The translations under genes and the position numbers were made by a program. This document shows, in pieces, positions 12,639-24,661 of a DNA stretch of 64,000 bases. The DNA is taken from NCBI GenBank assembly GCA_020086605.1, contig JACBWW010000002.1, positions 30,122,475 through 30,186,474 on the forward strand. Direction: 5' to 3'. Origin of the DNA: Lanius collurio (lineage: Eukaryota > Chordata > Aves > Passeriformes > Laniidae). How positions within the stretch are numbered: position 1 is the stretch's first letter; the number at the start of each line of letters is the position of its first letter. Under the pieces are notes generated by a model. That model did no database searches. It was not told where the DNA came from and was given only the letters and a program-made list of their open reading frames with translations.

Positions 12639-15600
12639 CTGAAAGAATGGTAGCTGAAGGCAACTAATAGCTTACAGGGTCAATCTCAGCAGTAGGATTT
12701 GAATGAGGAGATGAAAGAAGTCTAAAGGGAATTAAATCTCTAGACACAGAACTATGATCCTTTTGGGAATCATTCCCATAGGGCCACTTAGCAACAGGCC
12801 ACCATCCAAGCACAACACCCGTGAGAGCAGAAGAAAAAACTTTCTTCTTTGTATCTTGCCCTCTCTATTGAAAATACTGTTTTCAGCTTATTCCCTCAGG
12901 AGTCAGAACCTCATCAGGAAGAAATAAAGCTGGCCAGTCTGGGAGTGATTGTGTCTCATGTTCTGCAAAGGCACACATTTCTCTTATCCCCAGGAAGAAA
13001 ATTGCCTCATTTTATATTCAGATTCAAATGTACTGAAATTATAAGTAGTAGAATAATTACGTTCAACATGACACACTAGATCTGACCTTAATAAGACAGC
13101 CTGCTGTCCTTAACTGTTATGGGACTGACTCCTTCCTTTTGTAGACCTGGGGATCGTTTCCACATTCTCCCTCCAGTAAAAATAAGTTATCTTCTTGCAT
13201 CATGTCCATGTGCTCTGTGTGACCCGAGGGCTAAAGCAGTAACTCATTCAGTTCTGTTGTGTCTGAGTGCTGGCTTGGCCAGTGCCACTGACATAGATAC
13301 AAAGAAAGTAAACATTTACTTAGAGAGAGGAATGGACACAGCTGTGGAGTTATTTTTAACCTTTATTAGTTTGGTACTGAATTTTAGCAATGCTAGAAGA
13401 AACAGTGAATCTGACACAATGAATTTGCTGTGAATGTTGATGGCTCCACTGGAGTAAGAACACACCTCTTTCACAAAGGTATTTGATATCAAAACCTGTC
13501 ACAGACCAAAACCTACCAGCTTCTTCACTTCTGACCTCCAGGTCACATTGATATTCCAGTACTACCCCCAGACATCTCTGGCAGTGCTTCTCAGTCTTGA
13601 CCCACAGCTCCTACTATTGTAGCACTGAGCACCCCACACTGTGCATTTTTCTGATGGGATAGGTGTAATACAAAACCATTACACCATTTGGAATGGCTTG
13701 CCCTTGTTTGTAAACTTCCCTGTACACAGAAGATGGAAAGCCTCAGGATGGGAGGGAGTGGGAGGAACAGATCTGTCCAGGACATATCCTTTGGAACCTG
13801 CAGATGTGGTTTTTAATCCCTCTTTTCCTTGGGGATCAGTTAATCGAAAGTACACAAGAGATGAAAATCAACATCTCAGTTTTATGCTCAGTAACAGGAG
13901 CAGCTGGAGAGAAACGTGCGGATATAACTTAGATCTAACGACTACATGCCAATTCTGCTCCCTAGAGAGGTGCATACATGAAAATTTGGTGGAGAGTTTG
14001 CCCCCATGCCTCCCAACCCCCTTTCCCCGATAGACAAGGAATTAAGGTTTTTGCAACTAAATATCAGAAAACAGGTTATTACAGTGCTTTCTTCCAGAAC
14101 TTATGCAAACATTGCTTATTACCAGTTCAGCTTTCCATATAATCTCAGATTTCTTCAAACCAAAGGCATGAGACATGTCTTAAAACCCTAAATTGCTACT
14201 TGGTAGGTGTGAAAGGAAGCACTCTAGCATTTCCTTCACAGGGATGCTGGGAGGATAACACTGCAAAATGCCCTGGGTATAGATGTTGTAGACTATGAGG
14301 AAATACAAAAAGAATTGATTCATGTCTTTATTGAGAAATTGCAGATGTATGCATCTGTTGTAGTGCGGGGAATCCTTAAAACAATATATAAGACAGCACT
14401 GGACTTGGAAGGAAAGATGAAGCGGTATTTCTTTATATGTTCAGGGATGATTTATCCCTCCAGCCCCATGGCTGGAGTTCCCAGGCAGCCCCCAGTCATG
14501 GGACCCTCCCTCTTTTTTCGGGGCCCCGGGCACCCAAACCACCCAATCAGGAACAGGTATGGGGCACTTGTGACATGGGGACAAGGACAGGGACAGACCT
14601 GTACCCTGCAGGGTCCCTCCCCCGGGGATTTCAGGGAGAGGCACCTCCACATGCATCAGGCCAGGAGACTTGGAGAAAAGACATCTGTGTTATTTTCCCA
14701 AGTCTGTACTTCGTCTTCTAGGCGAGACGGAAAAGGACTTTTCTTCCAGTACATCCCTTTCTTCCAGTACATCCCTTTCTCCAGCCATAGTGTGGGAACA
14801 ATACTACTGACCTTACAGCTAAGGAGATTAGGAAAGCTGAATTCACTCACGTGCAAAATGCTTCACAATTTGCATCACAGATCATGGGTTAAAATTAACA
14901 GTGTCATTGTCCTGGTGCAACCCCAATGCAGCTGATTTTGAGCCTCTCATATTTCAATGTTAAAGCAAGGAATGCAAAAGTCAGTCTTGCTTTAACCAGC
15001 CTTGAGCAAACTCTGCCTATGCTTTCTGATATACACACCTTGGAAAAGGTGGCACACTGTAGCCTTTGTGTCAAGGACAACCACACAACACAAGGCCGCA
15101 TCTGCAACAGTGACAAGCTATAGCACCTCCTGCATGAAGCCCCACCCCTGTTCAGTGAGCTCTACAAAACAAACACAAACACAAACAAAGGCTGTAGGGG
15201 AACCGAAAACCTCTGTTGTACCTTTGTCCTCCAGAGCTTCCCTGGCTCACCTGGCAGAAGTTCCTTAGTGCCTATGATCTACCTTGGGGAGCCTGGCAGG
15301 ACAGCAGACACCTCATGGCAGTTTGTCCTTCACCATTGCAGGTCAGGGACTTGTGTTCCTTTCCATGTAGAAAGCCTCTAGCAGTAATTTTCCAAGCTTT
15401 AGTGTATTCTTTTTCTCTGAGGAAGATCCATAATCTGAAGTTGGAGAGGGTCTCTTACACGGCAGGAACCGGTGAGTGCCCTGCTGCTTCCCAGTGACAG
15501 GGATTTTGCTCCTTGTACTATTTTGCATGGCCTCAGCATTTATAGTCTGTAGCCTCCTATACACCCTTCTCTTTGCAGTGCCACCATAAAAATGCCTGTA

Positions 15601-17952
15601 TAAATGTGAATTTCAATAGCCATTATACTCTCAGCAGCAGCAATCGCGTTCAGTACCTCAGAGCCTGCTAATCTGTAGTAGTCATGAGGTTACTTATCTC
15701 CTGCTCTTTTCAAATACCTCGGCAGCGGATACAAAAGGGAAATGGCAGGAGCTATTCTTCCCTGGAGTCTGAGAGGGGTTTTTTTCCTCTTTTCACTTCT
15801 TTTTTTTTATTATTATTTTTTATGCTGTACTGTTGCTACATTACCAAGCATCGCATTCAAAACCAATGGCAAAGTTTGTAAGAGAGATAAGAGATGAAAA
15901 TCTCCCAAGTTTCTGCTAGTGCAAATCTCTCAGCCCACAAGGGCAGCAAGCTGCAGGTTCCAGAGTGCTTAGCTGTCTGTTAGCTAATTAAAGCACTGTG
16001 ATCTGAGAGCTTTGAAAGATTTAGTTCAGATCTTCCTTACGGTCATTTTTAGCTCCACTACCTATTTGCTGATGAATCCTCATCTCCAGCCTACAGGTGT
16101 TGAGCTACAAAAGGATGTTTGGAGGGGGGTGCTTGTAGCCATGGACTTAGGCATTCTTAAAAGGCAAAGAGAGGTGTGGCTCCACAGAGACTTCTAGTGA
16201 GGATAACAAGAGCTAAAAATGTGCAAAGAAAATAAATTATGAAAAAATAATTATCATTTGGATTGTATTTAGAATGCTGTCACTATGCCTCTTATGATGA
16301 AAAATTTGGGTTGCTAATTCACTGAATCTCTACCACTGCTGACATCCGAAGTTGAAGCCTTTTCAGCAACTAAAAGCCGAGCAAGAGAGGTAGTCCTTTT
16401 TTTTTGTGTCCCTAGGTGGAGTGTCACAGAGTAATAGGATCCTGAGAGATCTCACTCTGTGGCCAACTATGACTAAAACAAGGCCCCAAAAACGCACTAA
16501 GGCACAAGCTCCATGATTAATCAGCTAGGCTGGACACACTGTTTAATAGAAACAGAGGAAAATTCTTTAAAATAGGCTGAAGTGTCCCAGACAAGATCTC
16601 AGGTCTGCCAGGTGGAAATCCAGCTATGGAGTTGGGTCTTCACAAAAAAAAGGAAGATGCTGAGCATGCACTTCAAAGCATGCCTGAGCGGAGCTGGGTC
16701 CTGCAAATGAAGAACAATAGAGCCAACTAAGGTGGGACACAGAGTATATCAGATGTGAAGGAATGAGGAGGATGCTGAAGGTGCTTAGCAAAGAGCCCCA
16801 AAAGATGGGGATGATCTGGTTCTCATGGGGAAATGGCAATAATACAACTTTATCTTTTGCTTATAGAAATTAAGATACTTAAAAGTTCTTTCAGTTCAAC
16901 TTTAATAATTTGGTAAACAAGAGACCCTTAGTCAATGCACAATAATGAAATCTTCATATCTGTTGTCCATTACTCAGGCTTTGGAACAAAAGGATAGAAC
17001 AGAATTTTCTTCTGTTCTGCTGCCCAGGGTCCCAAAAAATTCAGTAAAGGACAATGTTGAGCTCTTTGGAAGTTATCTTTATTTCCCTACTGGATTTCTG
17101 CAGGTACAGTCATATATAACAATAATCAAGACAAGGCAAAATAAAAGCAAAGAACAAGGCCTGGAAATCTAAAATAAACTGTGCTCCTTTTGCTATTGAT
17201 CACCTCAAGTCCATGCTTTCATTCCTAGTCAAACTGGAGAGAGAAATAACGTGAGGATTTCAGAGAAATTAAGCCAAATATGGTATACCTGAAAGAATAT
17301 CTATCTCAAAAGCCATGGGCCAGGAGTAGAGAAATTAAGTTGAATTAAAATCTGGCTTTCTACTCTCCTCTTCCACTCCCCCACTGAACTGAAAAGCTTC
17401 TGCCATCATCTGCTTGTCAAAAGGCAGACTTCAGGCACCTGTCTTTTTCTGTGCCAACATCATTGTAATTACACGAGCAACTATCAACATAGTAAAGGAG
17501 TCTTTTTCTTCAGTGAGTGTGCCTGTTTGTCCAGCCCAGAAGGAACATATTTTGGTGTCTTCCTTGTGCATCCTCATGCACGGCCCACTGCAGCTTGGCT
17601 GCTGGTAGCTTTTCCTGCCTCACAGGGATAGATACCCAGGAGGAAGAAAGTAAATGAGAGAGTGCCCAAGGTGCCTCACAACATGATTAGGTTTGCTGTC
17701 TGAATTATTGCTGCTACAAGCTAATGAACATTTCTACCCCAGCTTTCTCTCACAAGGACAAAAAACTCTCTTGGTTTAACAGGATTTTCCACATGCCTGT
17801 TGTTGTGGGTACAGGCTATGCAAGCCAGAAATGAGAAATATTTTCACTGTTTGAGGCAGCTGCATAAAAGTAATTAAAAAAAAAAAAAAGACAAGCTGTT
17901 ATAGAAATCAGGAGATGCAATGAATGAATTCAGATTTGCATTCAAACATTAC
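12639..17952. other. Long non-coding stretch
   Basis: Probable intron. It holds the 18-bp tandem duplication at 14743-14778 and a C-rich plus-strand patch with overlapping open frames (14315-14935) that I judged accidental. Minus-strand donor-like sites at 14845 and 15246 have no usable open exon behind them. Confidence 0.35.
14743..14778. repeat. Tandem duplication, 18-bp unit, two copies
   Basis: The unit cttccagtacatcccttt occurs twice back to back without mismatch. The unit length is a multiple of three, so it keeps any frame running through it open. It looks like a simple local slippage duplication. Confidence 0.9.
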
Positions 17953-18014
17953 CTCAGATCCTCAAAGGCAGAGAAATCTGAGGTGATCTTTGCAGCATGA
18001 TTCCTTGACATCTT
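17953..18014 (-). CDS. Candidate small coding exon, product unknown
   Basis: On the minus strand the donor is TGAG|GTAATG and the acceptor is gaatgcccag. Upstream of that acceptor lies a long CA/TA-rich tract without AG, which would allow a distant branch point. The 62-base frame starts in phase 0 and ends with two bases over: KMSRNHAAKITSDFSAFEDL. Only this frame is open. The frame also continues upstream of the acceptor for several codons, so the true 5' edge could differ. Family unknown. Confidence 0.35.
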
Positions 18015-18154
18015 CTGGGCATTCAAGTGCATGAATACAATTTTGTGGTATGTATGTGTGAGTATGTATATATATATGTATATGTGGTATGAGAGCATAT
18101 TACCTGCTGATTATTTATGTGAGCTCTGGCGTGGGTGGGTGTACATACATTCAG

Positions 18155-18533
18155 GGCTTACTCTTTGAGCTGGGGGTGTTTAGCTTGGACAGAAGGAGGC
18201 TCAGGGGTGACCTTATTGCTTTTACAACTATCTGACAGGAGGTTGTAGAAAGGAGGGGGTCAGCCTCTTCTCCCAGGTAACAAGTGACAGGATGAGAGAA
18301 AATGGCCTGAAGTTGTACTAGGGATGGTTTAGATTGGATATGAAAAAATTTTTTCATGGAACAGGTTGTCAAGCCTTGGAACAGGCTATTACTGGCAATA
18401 TTTAAAAGTCAGGTAGATATGCCACTTAGAGACATGGCTTAGTAGTGGACTTGGCGGTGCTGGGTTAATGGCTAGACTCAATGATCTTAAAGCTCTTTTC
18501 CCATCTAAATGATTCTATGACTCTATGATTCTA
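18155..18533 (+). mobile_element. CR1 LINE 3'-end fragment, sense on plus strand
   Basis: Characteristic avian CR1 3' sequence: a GAGGCTCAGGGGTGACC-like block, GGAGGTTGTAG, then GGTTGTCAAGCCTTGGAACAG, and a terminal GATTCTATGACTCTATGATT tail. It is a 5'-truncated copy of about 380 bp with no reverse transcriptase frame left. CR1 is the dominant LINE of birds, which supports an avian source. Confidence 0.92.
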
Positions 18534-20770
18534 AACCTATTTTCTGGTGTTTACTTAAGCAAATAATAATCCAGTTGTACTTAGAGCACTTTGCAGCCAG
18601 AACACTTGGGGCACTGCAGAACAACAATAGAAATGCTTCAGAACACAGTACAAACACAGTATTAAAAACATCTTATAATTCAAATAAAGCATGCTGAGTT
18701 CCTGAGAGGCAAAGCCATAGAGATGTTGGAAGGGAATAAATATGTGGTTACAATGGTTTTGTTTCAAAGCACACTGTGAGAAAATGTGGTTTAGATGGAT
18801 TTAGCAAAGAAGTGGTGGTGGGGTGAGTTCCTTGTGCCAGAGCCCTCTCTGACAAAGACTGACTTTAAAAGCTGAGCTGTGTCTGGTGCTGACACATGGT
18901 CAAATTAGGCTTGAAGGAAGCAAGCCTGGGTTATTGCAAGGATCAGCGCTGTGAAGGGCTTTCAATGAGCAGTATCAGCATGTGACAGTCACTCTGCTTC
19001 AGAGGAAGCAGCCATAGTGCTGAACACAGGGCATGTGAAATTTAATCTTTGCTGTTTTCACCTACTAGGAGCGATTGAGGGAGTGACCTCCTAACCAGTA
19101 TGGGAGCCATGTGAAGAAACAAGGGATGACACTGTGACCCCAAATGTGAGGGCTGCTAAATAAACCACCAAACTTGTGTTTCATACCCATGGTCCATCCC
19201 AGGTACAAAATAAAACCCCCTACCCTGCTCTTTTTTTACCCTTGGCCTTTACTTTCCCATAGATTTACCCAGAGAAACACAGGTCAGCCCACTGGGAGCA
19301 CCAGCTTCCCTGGTCAGCCATCAAGGAGACCCAGTAAATGCCACCAGAGCAGCTGCTATTCCTCCCATGCAACATCTCTGAACACAGGACAGAGATATAA
19401 AGGCAGCAGAAGTCTTGCAAACAAGAACCTTGGGATTTGTTGAGAGCCTTCTCCAAGGCCATACACAACAGGAGCTGCATCTGGCGATAAGCACCTGCCT
19501 CCAAGGCTACTGAAAGCTAAAGAAGCCCATGTTTGTTTGTTGTGCAGCAAGCAGAGCTTTAAGCTGGATGCTGCCCAGTGCTTTCCCCATGTAAATCGGG
19601 GAGTTCCTGCTCTGATGCCAAATGTTAGAGCCACTGTTGAGTGCCTGATGTTGATTTGGACAGAAGGAGGCTCAGGGGTGGAATGGAATACAATTGCTGA
19701 AGCTTGATTCTGACTGAACAAAATGAAAGATGTCAAACAAAGTTGTGCCTGGTGGAGCCGAATTTGGTGTAGCAACAGAAAGGAGGAACACTGCCCTCTG
19801 GCTTTTCAGCTCTTTGGAATAAGCATTTTACATGCCCAGATTCCCATAGTATTCCAGGAAAAACACCAGGAAGCTCTCAAAGGAGCTGAGAATCAGGGCT
19901 GAGCCCTGCTGGGGTTGTGCACAGTGAACTAGAAATAGTGGTAGGAGGCGAGAGTACTGAAGAGGGGAAAAAAGTGGTAACTAGGAAAGCACCAACACTG
20001 TAGGGGGTTAGAGCCGTTCAGTATCAGCTGGCTCAGGGAGGTACCAGGAGGCCATGTTGGTTGTCTCACTGTCATTGCAGCAAAAGATCCCATGACAATC
20101 TTTCTGACTGTCTTGATACCTCTATGCCAGAAGCCCACACTGTCAGTGACTTAATGTAGTGAAAAAAATAAACCCTGTACTTAAATCCCACTGACATAAA
20201 CACAATCACGAATTCTATGTGCCAATTCAATCACAAATGTGACGTCCATATTTTCACTCTAATTTAAAGAACATTGAATCATCTTGGCCCAAACTTTAAT
20301 TTAATATTACCAGGTAGGCAAAGAGACATCAGTGTATAAACAAAATTACTTGTTTGTTTTATCAGAATAGCATAGAATACAAATTAGTTACCAATATTTG
20401 TACAGCACTTAGAGAGTGAGTGCTTGGGCTCTTGGAGTCTCCTCTCAAGAAAAGAACACAAAAGACATTGTTCTACCAGCAGAACTGTGTTCCCTCCAGC
20501 AGCTTTTCCTGTGTGATGGGTAGGAAGTGGGTCTGGCTGGCATGGGCCCTACTGGAATTTCTTTTCTTTCAAAATGACACTACCCTCAAATGTCTAATTG
20601 TCACCTGACATATAGGGTGCTGTGCATCTCAGGTGCAGTGCTCAGTCTGCACTCCCACAGAAGTCATTGAGGGATGAGAGAATGAGAGATTTAGGTAATA
20701 TTGAATCAAGAACCAAAATAGTTTAAAATTTATACTATCAGAGTCACTACTGATTTTCTTCAGTCTGTAC
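18534..20770. other. Non-coding stretch
   Basis: Probable intron. It contains an isolated 25-bp exact match (19656-19680) to part of the neighbouring CR1 fragment. Overlapping open frames on both strands at 19174-19775 lack splice signals and are not called. Confidence 0.35.
19656..19680 (+). repeat. Isolated 25-bp match to the CR1 fragment
   Basis: These 25 bases are identical to 18185-18209 inside the CR1 3' fragment about 1.4 kb upstream. Flanking sequence on both sides differs at once, so this is a short remnant or a micro-insertion rather than a second recognisable CR1 copy. Confidence 0.7.
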
Positions 20771-20854
20771 CTTAGCTGGAAAAGTTCCTTTGGCAATAAA
20801 CCCAGCATCTCTGCAAGACTCAGAACCAGAGACTTCAAGCTGACCCACTCAAGT
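20771..20854 (-). CDS. Candidate internal coding exon, product unknown
   Basis: The minus strand has a pyrimidine-rich acceptor region (tggtcctgcttaataaatttag) and a donor TAAG|GTACAG. The 84-base frame enters after two carried bases and leaves with two over. It reads LEWVSLKSLVLSLAEMLGLL and then PKELFQL, a leucine-rich amphipathic helix. The open frame continues upstream of the acceptor to an ATG near 20877. The donor is GTAC rather than GTAA/GTGA, which lowers the score. Family unknown. Confidence 0.4.
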
Positions 20855-23800
20855 CTAAATTTATTAAGCAGGACCATGTAAGAACAGCCACAGAAGCTCT
20901 GTCATTGCAAGGTTAAATGTTTGAAATCTAATATATGAAAGAAGGTGAAACACCAGGATATATTGGGCCAAATGGTATAATTAACCCCCAAAGGAGGACT
21001 GAATTCCACACGTCCAGAATCTCTTAAGTGCTACCTTTCTCTCCAGAGACCTCCCATTTTGCTGCCTCATGTATTATTAGTGACATTAGACCTATTTCTA
21101 TGGCCTCTCTCCCTATCTCAGTCCCTACACATCACACACTGACATTGTCCTTTTCTCCTTCAATAAGGAATGACATTTTTGACATCACCCTATGAGCAAG
21201 GAGTAAAGAAACAACAAAGCAGCAAGCTATAGCAGGATGCACAGATCCACCTAGTTAGTGATCTGAGAGTTTTGCAGGCAGGTGATGTAGGTTTCTTCTT
21301 CAGATGGAAGGAAAAAGGATACATGGAAGAAAGAGTCTCTTCCAGTTCAGGGCACCTGGTGAGAAAGCAAGAGTGTTCAGAAACTTCCAAAGTTAGTTTC
21401 ATTCTTTTAGGGCACAGTTACAGTTTTGAGTGTTTGAATTAAAAAACCTCCTGGGGCTTCCTTGTTCCTTTTGAGAAACTCCTTTCTTATGTGAAACACT
21501 TCCCTTGGACATATGGGCATGAGGAAGTATAGAAAATGTGCAGCCTGGGTGAAAAGTCTGGAAAAGCCAGCTATTCCAGGCATAGGTTTGAAGATGCTGA
21601 AAGAGACATTGAGGCCACTTCTGCCTTCCTGTTCTATTATTCTCCTTTTCCCCCTTCATTTTTGCCTGAAAAGAACTTGAGAATAATAATCAGCAGTAAC
21701 ACAAATAGAAGAAAATGACAGATATCTAGAAACTAATAAAGGAGATACTTTTCTGGAATTGGTCTGGGGTCCATAATAGTGTTGCAAAGTACTGAAGAAC
21801 CTGATTGCAACATTGCTCCAATCACTCTGTTCAGTTTCTCACTTTAGCTTTCCCTGGTGCCAGCACTATATCTGTGCAGCAATGTTATAGGTAAAGGAAC
21901 AAACAATGCATTTAGTGCTGCCCAATTTTCTGAAGTTCTAGCTCAGTTTTAAGTCAGTCTTTCCTCAAGCTCCTTCTGGATAAAGAGATAAAAGATGATT
22001 AAATAAGCAACGTGTAAAAAGGAAATAGATAAACAGAATATTAAATGTTTCTCCTGGAATTTTGTTTATTCTTCAGCCATTACCCTCCATTTATTTACAA
22101 ACAGGTGAAAGAATGGGTTCCATCCTAGACAAAGGATGAAACATGTTCCAGCCTAGACAAAGTAAAATTGATGGAGACTACAGATGCCAGAGCAAATGAG
22201 ATCTCTGAAGGTTTAGAAACAAACTCTCTGACATATTCACTCAATATTCATTGAAATGAACTCAGAAAACTTTGCTCAATTAAAAACTGGCTGCAGGGGA
22301 AAGCAGATCCAAGCCGAACTCTGCAGAAGTATTTTCCCGGACACCTAAGATCTAGGCCAAAAGAGACATAATTGTCCAAGGGACGCAGTATGTTATAATG
22401 ACATCTTCCAGAAGCAGTGTTCTGGAGTGCTCTTAATAATGCTCATGTTTCACTGTTATACCACTGCAGTATTAATGTCTGTACAGCTGGCTTAGTAGTA
22501 CAACTCTACCTGGAAATGCAGATTCCCGTGGATCAAGTGGACTTTTGACCCTATGAGTCAGTGAATAACAATTAGGACAGATTCTTTTCCTAGTGACATT
22601 AAATCTGGAATGAATTAATGGAATTCATTGAAACTTCAGCAGTTTTACAGTAGTATAAGACTATTTTACCTTCTTTAGTTGTGATACTGCAGACTTACAT
22701 TGATAAAATCATATATCTTGAGTCGATTTCATTTGGAGAGAGGAAAGTACAGATGACTAGAGTCAGCACTTTTCACCACCTCCCCAAACTCCCCATAAAA
22801 GTTCCAGAACAGGCATGATTTGACCAGGTTAAGCAAACCTGCATTTTCATACTAAACAATGCCTTCCCACACCAAGCCGTATTGATGGTACCACTGCAAT
22901 AACATTTTACATTTCTGCCCTTCATCCCAAAGGAGCCAGTGAAGGAACTTGTTTGCAGGTTTTGGTGGAATGTTTTGACCTTCCTTTGTTGCATATGAGC
23001 TTATTAATTAAGGGTATTTTCATAACCAGCACTTGCAGCCTGTTCTGCTTTCCACTGCTGCAAAGTCCTCTCCTGGAGCCTACACAGCTCAGCCTGAAGT
23101 TCTGGAAGGCCACATCACCCACTGACCACCCAGCAAACATGTCCAACTGAAGCTGTGAATGAATGTGAAAGGCTGCCAGAGAAGAGCCACACTTTGCAGG
23201 GGAAGATCAGTGAAATCCCACTGCCCTATAGAGTGAGGCATGAGGTGTGTCATAAATCTTAAAACAATGGATAAATGGCCCGACCTATCAAATACGGAAT
23301 TGGATGAAGCATACACAGAGACTTACCAGTCTTAAGGGACAATCTAGGTCAAATGGGGGCCAAGCAAAAGCTGAACACTTTTGTCATGTTGCTTTCTCAG
23401 GTTATGCCATGAATATCTAACACAGAGAGGAAAAGCTCTCCTTTGTCTCCACTTTTGGTAATAGCTCTCATGACACTGAAGGCAGAATATCGTTAAAGTG
23501 AATTTGATAGCTAACTCTGGAAATAAGGGAATTAGAGCCATCAGTAAATCTTTTCACCTCAGAACCTAAACAAACAGGATCAAATTGCTATCTGGTGTGA
23601 TCTAATTGAATTCCATGGATTTACAACCACAGACGAATTTTAGCCAATAAAGAGAAGAATGTAAATGTTTTATTCTGATACTTGTGACATCACAAATCTA
23701 ATATAGCTATGCAACAAAGAGAAGATTTCTAAGCACATTTGTCTAATTTAACTTTCACTTAAAATGGAAAGTAATTAAATACATTCCATGAAATTGGAGA

Positions 23801-24556
23801 AAGCAGAAAAGAATGCTGAAGAATGTCACTTCATTTGTGGGACTGAGACATATTTTTTTGTTTCCTGCTGTTTATCTTCAGCTCTGCGAGCAGGAGTTCA
23901 CATTTATGTTCAGTTATCAGCTGCCAACCTAGATCCCATTGGAAGATGCATGTCATTTCCAGAAGGATCTTAATAAACACCACCAGTGGAGAGGCATTTC
24001 ACACTTGGAAGTTCATCTGTCAGAGCAAGATATAACTTCAAATTATTTCCATGACTGTTCTGCAAGTATTTGGGGAAGACAACTAACACGCCGAAGATAA
24101 TACTTAGGGAAGACACGATTTAGAGGGGACTCACTGGTTTCATTAGGGGAGAGCACAGCTCAGCAAGCTCAGGGGTGATGCTTGTCTTACCATTGGTATG
24201 CTACACCAAGTTCATCAGGCCAGTGGAAGAAAATGGAAATCTCCTTGCAATGAAGAGTTCAGTGCTACTAAGAGCGTTCCATGGCTCTGGGGTGCCACTG
24301 CCAAACCTTCCTCAACCACATTATGGTGGGCAGAGCATCTTCAGGGGGAGATAGGGCCCAGACAAATGCTTACATCACACAGAAAATTCAAGAGAGCACC
24401 CCTCAGCCTCTCCTGGAGCCTGCCTATTTAACAGTGTCAGACATATAGGCTTCTGTTTCCCTAAGAAATTCTGGAAGATGCCAAAGGTACTCCATCTGAA
24501 GAATAAGGCCATAAAGTTCATATATGATTCAAGTGAGTAAAAGTGGTAGCACTCAC
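20855..24556. other. Non-coding stretch with two weak exon candidates
   Basis: Probable intron. Two short phase-compatible minus-strand pieces lie here: 24191-24243 and 23397-23475. The second runs into a stop without a donor, so I report the pair as an observation and not as exons. A 28-bp-period imperfect duplication of gttccatcctagacaaag lies at 22117-22162. Confidence 0.35.
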
Positions 24557-24661
24557 CTGAGAACTGCCCATGTCCCTTTGGATGCGCTTCCACTGCATTG
24601 TTTATCTGGCAATGTTCCTCTCTCCCCAGTCTCCCATCTCTTTATCATCTTCCTCCACTTC
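24557..24661 (-). CDS. Candidate internal coding exon with a TBC-like start
   Basis: Both splice sites are excellent on the minus strand: acceptor cattctccctcttatccag and donor TCTCAG|GTGAGTGC, around 105 bases. The only frame open throughout enters after two carried bases and leaves with two over. It reads KWRKMIKRWETGERGTLPDK and then QCSGSASKGTWAVLR. The KWxKMxxxWE start, and a KGxxW further on, recall the first motif of TBC (Rab-GAP) domains, but the middle does not fit well and the match may be accidental. A second frame (EVEEDDKEMGDWGERNIAR, then stop) could instead make this a terminal exon. Confidence 0.4.

Noticed and set aside
14315..14935. 206-codon plus-strand open frame
   Set aside because: C-rich composition, overlapping open frames on both strands, an internal 18-bp tandem repeat, no splice or poly(A) signals and no recognisable domain.
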